From an uncultured Lachnospiraceae bacterium (GTDB lineage Bacteria > Bacillota > Clostridia > Lachnospirales > Lachnospiraceae): a stretch of 64,000 nucleotides of DNA. Shown here one piece after another: positions 7,957 through 15,918 of the stretch. The stretch is taken from the NCBI GenBank assembly GCA_947625205.1, contig CANQNN010000001.1, forward strand, positions 1-64,000. The letters run 5' to 3'. The notes under the pieces were generated by a model, which saw nothing but the letters and a program-made list of their open reading frames with translations, ran no database searches and had not been told where the DNA came from. Each line of letters opens with the position of its first letter. The stretch's first letter is position 1. A program made the position numbers and the translations under genes.

Positions 7957-9375
7957 TCAAAATCCCCTCTCTTTTAAATCGTGTACCAAGCCGACATAGA
8001 ACTCCCGCACATCGAAGCCGGGAATATTTTCCCTGTTTAGATCGATCATGTCGCCGTGGGAGATGCCCCTGCCCTGCGCTGTATTAAGAGGGATGAACCG
8101 GGCGCCCCATTTCATGCTGTCAACGGCTACCAGCCCGTCGTTTGCCCCGTCATAATGTTTGACGTACGGATATACCATGTTCAAAGGAAATCTGCCGCTG
8201 GAAGCGCGGTTCATCACGCTTCCCACGCTCTGATAATATACGCCGGGACTGTCGTGAACCGCTTCGTTGAACCGTGTACAGGCGGTAGCGGTCAGATCGC
8301 GGACCGCCTTCATGAAGTCGGGATTGGGATCGCCGAAACGTTTCAGCGCGGCATTGTATTTTGCGGCAACGCTGTGACAGACGCGGTCGGGAATCGCATC
8401 TAACAGGTGATCTGCAAAAATACATCCTCTGTGCGGCGTGTTTACGGTCGTTAAGGATGCCACATATTCTGCCGCACCGCACCGGGTGATGGCGTAACGG
8501 CTGTCCAGTCCGCCCTTGGAATGGGCTATGATATTGACCTTGCCGCAGCCTGTTTCCTGCACGATCTGTCTGATGCGGTCTGCCAGTTCCTGACCGCAGT
8601 CTGCCACGGATGCGGCGGACTGCTGGCTGCCATAATAGATTGTGGCGCCGTTTCTTATAAGCTCGGCGGGAATACGTCCCCAATAGTTGAAAAACCTGAA
8701 ATCGCGGAAGAACACCCCGTGGACGAGCAGAAGCGGGTAGCGGGTCCTGCACTCCTCGTTTTCGGCCCGCATCCGGTTCAGCAGATATTTTTCATTTTCA
8801 TATAATGCTTCGCTGTAAGCGATATCTGTGATCCTGCACAGCGTGAAGATATGTACGATCGGGATCCAGCCGCAGACGATGCCGATGATGCGCCACTTAA
8901 TGCCGAGCTGCACGGAGGTCAGATATACCCGCAGAATGCCGTTCCAGAATAGGATAAGCTCTGTGAGAAAGGCGGGAAGAAGGTGCCGCAGCCAGATCGA
9001 TGCATATTCTTTGCCGGTGCAGGGAATGCCGGGTTTGTCAAGAGCAACAAGCCCGGTGGCCAGTACCGCGATACTGAGGATCGTTTCAGCAACGGTCGTT
9101 CCAAGAAAGATCTGCAGAAGCGCCGCGCCGTCTTCCAGAATCTTATTGCGCACGGTGGAAGTCTTGTGGGCAGTCAGCGTGGGGTATAGATTGATATATA
9201 TAATAAGAAGATAACCGCATAGTTCAACGATGCCCGGGGCAAACGACCGGGGAGCCGGGATGTGCGCGGTAATTGTCCACAGAGGGATATGCCTGTATAT
9301 GAGTCTGCAGTTCAGCGTCAGCAGAATGATCAGTGATGACAGTATTTTAAGGGGTAGTTTGTTGTGTGCTTTCAT
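7957..9375 (-). CDS. Membrane-anchored alpha/beta hydrolase (lipase-like)
   Basis: The N-terminal 200 residues contain four or five hydrophobic segments, followed by an alpha/beta-hydrolase domain. That domain has the oxyanion-side motif LLLVHGVFF (about 215-223) and the nucleophile elbow AHSKGG with Ser286, as in triacylglycerol lipases and acetyltransferase-like hydrolases. A conserved TTVNTPHRG follows. It probably cleaves an ester at the membrane, but the substrate is unknown. The start is uncertain. I used ATG 9375 (472 residues); the open frame extends upstream into a tandem repeat, and no ribosome site is strong. Confidence 0.75.
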   Translation of the reverse strand: MKAHNKLPLKILSSLIILLTLNCRLIYRHIPLWTITAHIPAPRSFAPGIVELCGYLLIIYINLYPTLTAHKTSTVRNKILEDGAALLQIFLGTTVAETILSIAVLATGLVALDKPGIPCTGKEYASIWLRHLLPAFLTELILFWNGILRVYLTSVQLGIKWRIIGIVCGWIPIVHIFTLCRITDIAYSEALYENEKYLLNRMRAENEECRTRYPLLLVHGVFFRDFRFFNYWGRIPAELIRNGATIYYGSQQSAASVADCGQELADRIRQIVQETGCGKVNIIAHSKGGLDSRYAITRCGAAEYVASLTTVNTPHRGCIFADHLLDAIPDRVCHSVAAKYNAALKRFGDPNPDFMKAVRDLTATACTRFNEAVHDSPGVYYQSVGSVMNRASSGRFPLNMVYPYVKHYDGANDGLVAVDSMKWGARFIPLNTAQGRGISHGDMIDLNRENIPGFDVREFYVGLVHDLKERGF

Positions 9376-9459
9376 GCTATCAGCGTAGCAAATCTGCCGC
9401 ATACTTGCAAGGGGGTTCTTGCGTGAGGTCCTGTAAGGGGTTATCTGCGCTGGAAAAAT

Positions 9460-9744
9460 GTGATATAATAAGCGCAGATTCAGCAATCTGCGCTAAGAGA
9501 ATTGCTTCGCAATTCTCCTGAAGTGGTTTACGGTGTTGGCATCAGAGGATGTGATATAATAGACGCAGATTCAGCAATCTGCGTCTCAAGAATCGCTTCG
9601 CGATTCTTCCGGAATGGTTTACGATACTGGCATCAGAGAATGTGATATAGTAAGCGCAGATTCGGCAATCTGCGCTAAGAGAATTGCCTCGCAATTCTCC
9701 TGAAGTGGTTTACGGTGTTGGCATCAGAGAATGTGATATAGTAA
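9460..9744 (+). repeat. 91-bp tandem repeat, three copies plus a partial fourth
   Basis: Copies start at 9460, 9551, 9642 and 9733 (the last cut off), each exactly 91 bp apart. Every copy holds an extended -10-like TGATATAAT/TGATATAGT, a hairpin of type GCGCAGATT-CAGC-AATCTGCGC, and a second hairpin of type GAGAATTGC-TTC-GCAATTCTC. Copy two differs from copy one by changes on both sides of each stem (GCGC to ACGC with GCGC to GCGT; ATTGC to ATCGC with GCAAT to GCGAT), so pairing is kept. The array leads into the MATE gene at 9795. A degenerate relative lies before the phosphofructokinase gene at about 22850. Confidence 0.9.
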
Positions 9745-9794
9745 TAACGTATACGAAAGGAGCGCTGGAACTGTCTGTCCGGCGGTTACAGCAT

Positions 9795-11177
9795 ATGGCG
9801 GAAAAAACGGTAATGACAAGAGAAGAACGCATGGCGGTACAGCCCATCGGGAAGCTGATGGTGAGCATGACCGTTCCGGCGATCCTGGCACAGATCATCA
9901 ATGTTTTGTACAGCGTGATCGACCGCGTCTATATCGGACACATGGAGGGTGTGGGCGCCAATGCGCTGACCGGCGTGGGCGTTACGTTCTGTATTACTAT
10001 GTTTATTTCGGCTTTTTCTTCCTTTATCAGTAACGGCGCGGCGCCCTTGGCGGCGATCTGGCTCGGCAAAGGCGACAGGGGGCATGCGGAGAGGATACTT
10101 GGCAACAGCGTTTCCTTCCTGCTGGTGTGTACGGTCGCGCTGATGGCGTTTTTTTATGCATATATGCGCCCGCTTCTGTATATGTTCGGCGCCAGCGATG
10201 CAACAATAGGCTATGCCTCGGATTATCTTTCCATTTACCTGGCGGGTACGCTGTTTGTAGAGCTGGCGCTGGGCTTAAATGCTTTTATCATATGCCAGAG
10301 TCAGTCGAAGACCGCCATGCTCTCCGTGCTGATCGGTGCGGTGGCAAATATTATTTTAGACCCGGTTTTTATTTTCGGTTTTCATATGGGCGTAAAAGGG
10401 GCGGCGGTGGCAACGGTGATCTCCCAGGCGTTGAGCGCGGCATGGGTCATGCGGTTTCTTATGGGTGAAGGGTCGTCCGTCAGGATTCGGGCCGGCTGCA
10501 TGCGGCCGGATGGGAGAATACTGGGAAGTGTCTTTGCGCTGGGCGTTTCACCCTTTATTATGACCGCCACCGAGAGCTTTATCAGCATCGTGCTCAATCA
10601 CGGACTGCAGGTGTACGGCGGGGACATGCATGTAGGGGCGCTGACGATCATGCAGAGCGTCATGCAGTTATTTTCCGCGCCGCTCAACGGATTTACGCAG
10701 GGTATGGCGCCCATCGTCAGCTATAATTATGGGGCGAAGAATTTCGGGCGGGTAAGAAGGCTGTACAGGAGGATGATAGGCGTCTGCTTTGGCTTTCGCT
10801 TCCTGACCGCAGCATCGGCGATGCTGTTTCCGGCATTCTACGCGGGATTCTTTACCAATGAGACGGAACTGGTAAGCCTCACGGCGCGGGTGATGCCTGT
10901 ATTTATGGCGGGGATGCTGGTGTTTGGACTGCAGAACGGGATACAGCCTGCGTTCCTGGCGCTGGGACAGGCAAAGGTATCGCTGTTTATCGCCGTGCTC
11001 AGGAAGATCATCCTGCTCATACCGCTGGCGATCGTTCTGCCGCATTATATGGGCGTCATGGGCGTGTACTATGCGGAGCCTGTTTCGGATATTATCTCTG
11101 CGACTGCCGCGACGATACTGTTCCTTGTAAATATCAGGAAGATACTGTCGGAGGAGGCGCTGGCGAAGATACGTTAG
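9795..11177 (+). CDS. MATE family exporter
   Basis: This second MOP/MATE antiporter has about twelve membrane segments and the conserved opening PIGKLMVSMTVPAILAQIIN. The repeated-half motifs ILDPVFIFGFHMGVKGAAVA and PIVSYNYGAKNF are typical of the family. ATG 9795 gives 461 residues, the usual size. The only good ribosome site (AAAGGAG, 9756-9762) is eight bases before an in-frame CTG at 9771, so a non-canonical start there is possible. Longer frames would start inside the 91-bp repeat and are unlikely. Transcription may start from the last repeat copy. The substrate is unknown. Confidence 0.88.
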   Translation: MAEKTVMTREERMAVQPIGKLMVSMTVPAILAQIINVLYSVIDRVYIGHMEGVGANALTGVGVTFCITMFISAFSSFISNGAAPLAAIWLGKGDRGHAERILGNSVSFLLVCTVALMAFFYAYMRPLLYMFGASDATIGYASDYLSIYLAGTLFVELALGLNAFIICQSQSKTAMLSVLIGAVANIILDPVFIFGFHMGVKGAAVATVISQALSAAWVMRFLMGEGSSVRIRAGCMRPDGRILGSVFALGVSPFIMTATESFISIVLNHGLQVYGGDMHVGALTIMQSVMQLFSAPLNGFTQGMAPIVSYNYGAKNFGRVRRLYRRMIGVCFGFRFLTAASAMLFPAFYAGFFTNETELVSLTARVMPVFMAGMLVFGLQNGIQPAFLALGQAKVSLFIAVLRKIILLIPLAIVLPHYMGVMGVYYAEPVSDIISATAATILFLVNIRKILSEEALAKIR

Positions 11178-11235
11178 ACAGACAGGGACATGGCGTGAAC
11201 CGGCAGGATAGGATGACGTGATAAAGTGAAAAATC

Positions 11236-11264
11236 TTGACAGTACCGTGGAGATATGGTACAGT
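11236..11264 (+). promoter_or_regulatory. Promoter of the riboswitch-antiporter transcript
   Basis: TTGACA (11236-11241) and TACAGT (11259-11264) are separated by 17 bases. The start of transcription would fall at about 11271, just before the riboswitch. Confidence 0.75.
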
Positions 11265-11272
11265 AAAGCACA

Positions 11273-11413
11273 AGTTAAAAGGGAGTAGTTATCCTGTGTA
11301 AGCAACATACCCTGACGAGAGTCATGTTTGCACACTTTCCGGTTTCCGGATCTATGGTTGTCCCAACCGTCAGTTCCGGCGCGGCATTGGATGGAAAGAA
11401 CGAGACTTTTAGC
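11273..11413 (+). ncRNA. yybP-ykoY (manganese) riboswitch
   Basis: The leader has the family's two conserved ends: AAAAGGGAGTAG near the 5' side (11277-11288) and AACGAGACTTTT near the 3' side. They are joined by a P1 helix (GTTAAAAG with CTTTTAGC). Internal stems such as TCCGG-TTT-CCGGA are visible between them. In characterised members the two loops dock and bind Mn2+. The element stands between a promoter and a terminator, ahead of a cation antiporter. The family call rests on recognised consensus, not on a covariance search. Confidence 0.82.
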
Positions 11414-11439
11414 ATTCTTTAGATGCTGAAAGTTTTTTT
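11405..11439 (+). terminator. Riboswitch expression-platform terminator
   Basis: ACTTTTAGCAT (11405-11415) pairs with ATGCTGAAAGT (11423-11433) and is followed by seven T. The 5' arm is the same segment that forms the 3' side of riboswitch helix P1, so the two structures exclude each other. Ligand-stabilised P1 should prevent termination, an ON switch. Confidence 0.85.
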
Positions 11440-11525
11440 ATTGTTTTTACAGGCATGAATTGCCGGCGGCGTCTGGCCGCAGAGATTAGGCTCGGGGCGT
11501 GCATACGCTTCGGAATGGAGGAAAA

Positions 11526-12467
11526 ATGGAAGTAGTGATTCAACTGGCGCTTCTGGCAGCGGGCTTTGTGCTTCTGGTAAAAGGCGCGGACTGGTTTGTG
11601 GAAGGCGCGAGTAAGCTGGCGGAGAGATTCGGCATCCCGCAGCTTGTGATCGGTCTGACCATCGTGGCGCTGGGGACATCCTTGCCGGAGGCGGCGGTCA
11701 GCGTGTCGGCGGCGTTAAAAGGAAGCGCCGAGATCACGATTGGAAATATCGTGGGAAGCAATATCATGAATGTGCTTATCATACTGGGGCTGACCGCGCT
11801 TATCAGACCGGTGGCCGTGCAGAAGTCCACGGTCAGATATGAGATTCCGTTTATGATCGCTGTGTCGGCGTTCCTGATGTGGGCCGGCTATGCGGACAAT
11901 GTGGTGAGCCGTTCGGAGGGGCTGATACTGTGGGGACTGATGTGCCTGTATCTGGTATATCTGCTTCGCATGACCAAAAAGGGCGAAACGCTCACGGAGG
12001 AACCGGAGGCAGACAATGGGCCGATGCCGGTATGGAAGATGCTTCTGCTGATCCTTGCGGGCGGCGTGATGATCGTGCTGGGTTCCGATGTGGCTGTGGA
12101 TGCGGCAACGGCGCTTGCGAGGATATTCGGCATGAGCGAGAGACTGATCGGTTTGACGATCGTTGCCTTCGGGACCTCCCTGCCGGAGCTTGTGACCAGT
12201 GTGACGGCGTCGATCAAAGGCAAAGCGGATATCGCGGTAGGCAACATCGTAGGAAGCAATATCTTCAATATCCTGTTTGTAGTCGGCACCTCCGCACTCA
12301 TAACGCCCGTAGCTTACGCGCAGAACTTCTTTGCAGACAACATCTGGTGCATAGCGACTGCGGTTCTGCTGTGGATACTGGTCGTCAGGCATAAGCGGCT
12401 CGGACGGCTGGGCGGCGCCTGTATGCTGGTGTGTTATGGGATATATTTTGCGTTTCTTATCGGATAA
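11526..12467 (+). CDS. Calcium/sodium (CaCA family) antiporter
   Basis: This 313-residue membrane protein has the two inverted alpha repeats of the Ca2+/cation antiporter superfamily: GLTIVALGTSLPEAAVSV (about residues 45-62) and GLTIVAFGTSLPELVTSV (about 205-222). Each is followed by GNIVGSNI(M/F)N. About ten hydrophobic segments are seen, and the size matches YrbG-type exchangers. It should exchange a divalent cation for Na+ or H+ across the membrane. The yybP-ykoY riboswitch upstream suggests that Mn2+ export is at least part of its role. ATG 11526 follows GGAGGA. Confidence 0.9.
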   Translation: MEVVIQLALLAAGFVLLVKGADWFVEGASKLAERFGIPQLVIGLTIVALGTSLPEAAVSVSAALKGSAEITIGNIVGSNIMNVLIILGLTALIRPVAVQKSTVRYEIPFMIAVSAFLMWAGYADNVVSRSEGLILWGLMCLYLVYLLRMTKKGETLTEEPEADNGPMPVWKMLLLILAGGVMIVLGSDVAVDAATALARIFGMSERLIGLTIVAFGTSLPELVTSVTASIKGKADIAVGNIVGSNIFNILFVVGTSALITPVAYAQNFFADNIWCIATAVLLWILVVRHKRLGRLGGACMLVCYGIYFAFLIG

Positions 12468-12482
12468 TGCTATAGAGATCAG

Positions 12483-12520
12483 AAGAGAGGGCTGACTGAT
12501 TTAGTCAACCCTCTCTTTTC
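12483..12520. terminator. Bidirectional terminator, antiporter/degV
   Basis: AAGAGAGGG-TGAC pairs with GTCA-CCCTCTCTT with a single mismatch. TTTT follows on the + strand. It overlaps the last codons of the convergent degV-like gene. Confidence 0.75.
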
Positions 12521-13388
12521 CCCAGAAGAACACGGCCACGGTTCCGGGACCGGTGTGTGCGCCGATGGTCGTTCCGATGCTGTTGATGAGCACTTTGCCG
12601 TCCAGCTTCGGAAAGCGTTCTTCGATCAGATCGGCTACCGCTCTTGCATCCTCGTAGCACGCGGAGTTGGATATGTAGCATTTGCCGCTGTAATCGCGGC
12701 CCTCGTCCAGACATTCCTCCATCTTGTCTACGATGGTCTGTATCACTTTTCTTTTGGTCCGTATCTTATAACGGGGGATCAGTCTTCCCTCATGATCCAC
12801 ATTAAGAAGAGGGCATATATTTAACATACCGCCGATAAAGCCGGAGGTTTTGGACACGCGCCCGCCTTTGATAAAGAATGTCAGGTCGGTGGAAAAGAAC
12901 CAGTGGTTCAGCTTCAGACGGTTGGCTTTTGCCCATTCGTAAAGCTCGTCTATGCTCATACCCTCATCCCGCAGGTCCGCAAGCCTGTCCATCAGAAGAC
13001 CGTAGCCGGAAGACGCCGCGAGGGAATCCAGAATATATATCTTGCGGTCGGGATATTCTTCCGCCAGCATGTCCCTGGCAAGCATGGCTGAATTTACAAC
13101 GCCGGTTATACCTGAGGACAGACACAGATGAAGGATGTCTTTGCCCTCCTTCAAAAAAGGTTCAAAATAGGCGGCAAATTCTTCTGTATTGATCTGGGAA
13201 GTCTTGGTATCTGCGCCGTTTGCCATAGCCGCGTAGAATCGGTCGAAAGGCATCGACTCTCCCAAATCATCTTTATATTCTACTCCGTCCAGTTCATAGT
13301 GGAAGCAGATATAGGAGATGTTGCGTCTCTGAAAATGCTCTTTGGTAAGATCAGCTGTAGAGCAGCAGCTCAGAATATAATCACTCAT
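12501..13388 (-). CDS. DegV family fatty-acid-binding protein
   Basis: This 295-residue cytosolic protein has the DegV layout. An N-terminal SCCSTADLT segment is followed by the TSQ(I)NTEEF loop at about 62-69 and LCLSSGITGVVNSA at about 88-101. The C-terminal half carries IGTTIGAHTGPGTVAVFF. These regions form the fatty-acid pocket in FakB relatives, which present acyl chains to the FakA kinase for phospholipid synthesis. FakA is not in the window. The ATG at 13388 is preceded by AGGAGG-like sequence. It is transcribed alone, divergent from the LacI gene. Confidence 0.9.
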   Translation of the reverse strand: MSDYILSCCSTADLTKEHFQRRNISYICFHYELDGVEYKDDLGESMPFDRFYAAMANGADTKTSQINTEEFAAYFEPFLKEGKDILHLCLSSGITGVVNSAMLARDMLAEEYPDRKIYILDSLAASSGYGLLMDRLADLRDEGMSIDELYEWAKANRLKLNHWFFSTDLTFFIKGGRVSKTSGFIGGMLNICPLLNVDHEGRLIPRYKIRTKRKVIQTIVDKMEECLDEGRDYSGKCYISNSACYEDARAVADLIEERFPKLDGKVLINSIGTTIGAHTGPGTVAVFFWGKERVD

Positions 13389-13519
13389 ATGAAACCTCCT
13401 GTTGCATACCCTGTTGTGAAAAGTGTAACACGTTCTGCGGTCAAATTCAAATTAAATTGCGTTTATCCGGGACCTTGCGCCGCGGACTGGAAAAACACGA
13501 TTATTTTTGGCGAAAGTGT

Positions 13520-13547
13520 TGACAAGTCTTTTTATTACTTTATAATT
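13520..13547 (+). promoter_or_regulatory. Promoter for LacI regulator at 13598
   Basis: TTGACA (13520-13525) and TATAAT (13542-13547) are both consensus hexamers, with a 16-base AT-rich spacer. Confidence 0.75.
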
Positions 13548-13597
13548 TTAATAAGACGCTTTATTTTTTTAACATATAGCGTAAGTTGAGGCGGGTT

Positions 13598-14635
13598 ATG
13601 GCAAAGAAAGTAAAAATGGCGGATATCGCAAAGGTCATGGGAGTCAGTACCGTTACGGTATCGAAAGCATTATCCAATCAAAAAGGGGTCAGCGAGGAGC
13701 TGCGCGCCAGAATTAAGAAGAAAGCGGACGAGATGGGATACCAGACAATATCCGCGTTGAATCAGGAGCGGGCTAAGCGTAACGCCAGTTTTACGATCGG
13801 CGCTGTTGTGTCTGACCGGTGGCTGGACAAATACGAGGCTTTTTACTGGACACTGTATCAGGATGTAGCCACGGCGGCGGTTTCGCGGGGCTGTTTTACC
13901 ATGCTGGAGATACTGCAGAGCGGGGATGAAAACGCACTGGTCATGCCGAGGCTGCTGCAGGAAAAGAAGATCGAGGGGCTGATGATCATTGGACGGCTCA
14001 GGGAGGAGTATCTTGATAAGCTGATGTCGTGCGTGCAGGTGCCCGTCTTTTTTCTGGATTTCTATGACAGGGACGGGGCGCTCGATTCCGTAGTGTCCAA
14101 CAGTTATTTCGGAATGTATGTCATGACGAATTATCTGTTCGACATGGGGCACCGCAATATCGGTTTCCTGGGAAACATGCTGTGCACGGACAGTATCACG
14201 GACCGTTATTTCGGTTATGTGAAATCACTTCAGGAACACGGAGTCGAGGTAAACAAAGAATGGGTCATTGATGACAGGGATCCGGATACCGGCAGATCGG
14301 ACCGGGGATTTGAGATAAAGCTTCCTCATAATATGCCTACGGCGTTTGCGTGCAACAGTGACGTTGCGGCGGCCATGCTTGTACGGACTCTGGAAAAGCA
14401 TGGTTACAGAGTGCCGGAGGATATCTCGGTGGTGGGATACGATAATTACCAGCCGCCGGGGCTGTGCGATGTCCGCATCACTACATATGAAGTAGATATG
14501 AAGGAGATGGCGAGGCGGGCGGTAGGAAACATGATCCGTAAAATATCCGGTGAACATTATAAACGGGGAACCAATGTAATAAACGGTTCGATCATATACA
14601 AAGACAGCGTGGCAAAATGTAAAGAGCAGACCTGA
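13598..14635 (+). CDS. LacI family transcriptional regulator
   Basis: This 345-residue repressor-type protein has an N-terminal helix-turn-helix (MADIAKVMGVSTVTVSKAL, from about residue 7) and hinge. A periplasmic-binding-protein-like sugar domain follows (PVFFLDF, MGHRNIGFLG, PTAFACNSD, ISVVGYDNY). ATG 13598 was preferred to the in-frame TTG at 13586. It lies just before the AraC gene and the mannoside operon, so it probably responds to a mannoside or its breakdown product. No operator was identified with confidence. Confidence 0.88.
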   Translation: MAKKVKMADIAKVMGVSTVTVSKALSNQKGVSEELRARIKKKADEMGYQTISALNQERAKRNASFTIGAVVSDRWLDKYEAFYWTLYQDVATAAVSRGCFTMLEILQSGDENALVMPRLLQEKKIEGLMIIGRLREEYLDKLMSCVQVPVFFLDFYDRDGALDSVVSNSYFGMYVMTNYLFDMGHRNIGFLGNMLCTDSITDRYFGYVKSLQEHGVEVNKEWVIDDRDPDTGRSDRGFEIKLPHNMPTAFACNSDVAAAMLVRTLEKHGYRVPEDISVVGYDNYQPPGLCDVRITTYEVDMKEMARRAVGNMIRKISGEHYKRGTNVINGSIIYKDSVAKCKEQT

Positions 14636-14651
14636 TGGTCTGCTCTTTATT
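14621..14651. terminator. Bidirectional terminator, LacI/AraC
   Basis: AAAGAGCAGACC-TGAT-GGTCTGCTCTTT is a perfect 12-bp stem that overlaps the ends of both convergent genes. Short T-runs follow on either strand. Confidence 0.8.
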
Positions 14652-15560
14652 GGTTTAGTTCCCGGTAAGCTAACGGTGTCACGCCTGTGCGCTGTTTAAA
14701 CAGATTGATAAAATGTGTGGTGTTTTCAATTCCTACTTCTGCGGCGATCTCGTGGATCCGTTTATCCCCCGATAACAGAAGATTTTTGGCGGCTTCTATG
14801 CGCACATCGTTCAGATAACGGAGGGGCGGTTTGCCGAATGCAGCGGCAAATTCCCGGCAGATACGGTATTTACTGATATGATAGCTGTTTTCCAGATCCT
14901 GAAGATTAAAAGGGTTCATGAACAGATTGTCCAGAGTGTGCCGGATCTCCAGCAGATAGGTAGGGCATGACATATAAGTGCTTGTCAGGGATAGCGCCTT
15001 CGCCCACAGCTGTGTTAAGATGCGGTGCAGCAGTACGGAATCGGTCAGTTTGTCAAGCAGCGCCGTCCCCTCTGCTCCGGCGAGAAGCTTCTCTATACAG
15101 GGAAGTATCGTATCGTAAGGCTCTACATGGATCAGCAGCGGTTCCTGTGGGGGGGGTTCAGTCTGTCATAGGCGTCCAGCGGTTCCCCTTCCATAAAGAA
15201 AACATTGTATTTCCAGACCGGATCGGCCGTCTCTAATTTCCAATGGGAGGACAGGGCAGAACAGTTCAAATATAAAAGCGACTGCGGCGCCAGGCGATAG
15301 TCCTTTCGCCCGATGCGCAGAACGCCGCCACCGCTCTGCGTATAGAGAAGTATCCCGCAGGGCATGGGACGGAGAGTAAAGGAATACAGTTCCCCGGCCT
15401 CCACAACGCCGCCGGAAAGGATCGTGAGAAAGGCGTTCTCGGTTTCTTTTGTTATATGGTAGAGGCGCCCTAAAAAAATCTCCGCCGGAACATACGCCGG
15501 CAGCACAGGCGGCTTTTCCAGCGCCTCATGAAATATTTTTATAAAAGTGTCGGTATGCAT
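14647..15560 (-). pseudogene. AraC family regulator, frame broken at a poly-G run
   Basis: Two frames together make one AraC/XylS protein. The upstream frame (15132-15560, 142 codons) holds the cupin-like sugar-binding domain. The downstream frame (to 14647) holds two helix-turn-helix motifs (HEIAAEVGIENTTHFINLFK and LAYRELN). They are joined at a run of eight C on the coding strand (15149-15156). Adding one C makes a continuous 304-residue protein through the junction. It is therefore either phase-OFF, a decayed gene, or a homopolymer sequencing error. It is divergent from the mannoside transporter operon, its likely target. Confidence 0.8.
15149..15156 (+). repeat. Run of 8 G causing the AraC frameshift
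   Basis: Eight G on the + strand lie between the sensor and DNA-binding halves of the AraC gene. Nine would restore the full reading frame. Confidence 0.85.
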
Positions 15561-15918
15561 ATCATCATGTGCTCCTGTTTGCAGTACTTACCAGTTGAGC
15601 ATATTTTATCTGGTTGTCTAAACATGTCTAAAATCATTGCTAACTTAAATTACATTATAATTAGCTTAATTTAAGATGTAAATACTTAATTTAATTAGTC
15701 TGGTAAAGGGCAAATATTGAGTAATAATGCACAAAAATGCAGTGCACAAATTAGTTAAAAGGTGGGAAAAATAAAAAATAATAAAAATGAATTATAAATA
15801 GCAAGAATAATTGATGACTAAAAAAATAAAGTAATACATACTAAAATTAAGCTAAATACAAAAGAAATTTAGCAAATCCCTGCGATTGGCAGGCAAATAA
15901 AAAAGGAGGAAGTTTATT
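15561..15918 (+). promoter_or_regulatory. AT-rich control region of the mannoside operon
   Basis: This 358-bp non-coding stretch separates the AraC gene from the binding-protein gene. It contains an inverted repeat CTTAAAT (15644-15650) / ATTTAAG (15669-15675), further TTAATTTAA-type copies, and TGCACAAAAATGCAGTGCA at about 15728, any of which could be AraC or LacI sites. No promoter pair stands out from the AT-rich background. AAAGGAGGAAG precedes the ATG at 15919. Confidence 0.5.

Noticed and set aside
9684-9794. N-terminal extension of the second MATE protein to 9684
   Set aside because: The extension is encoded by the 91-bp repeat and is unlike MATE N-termini.
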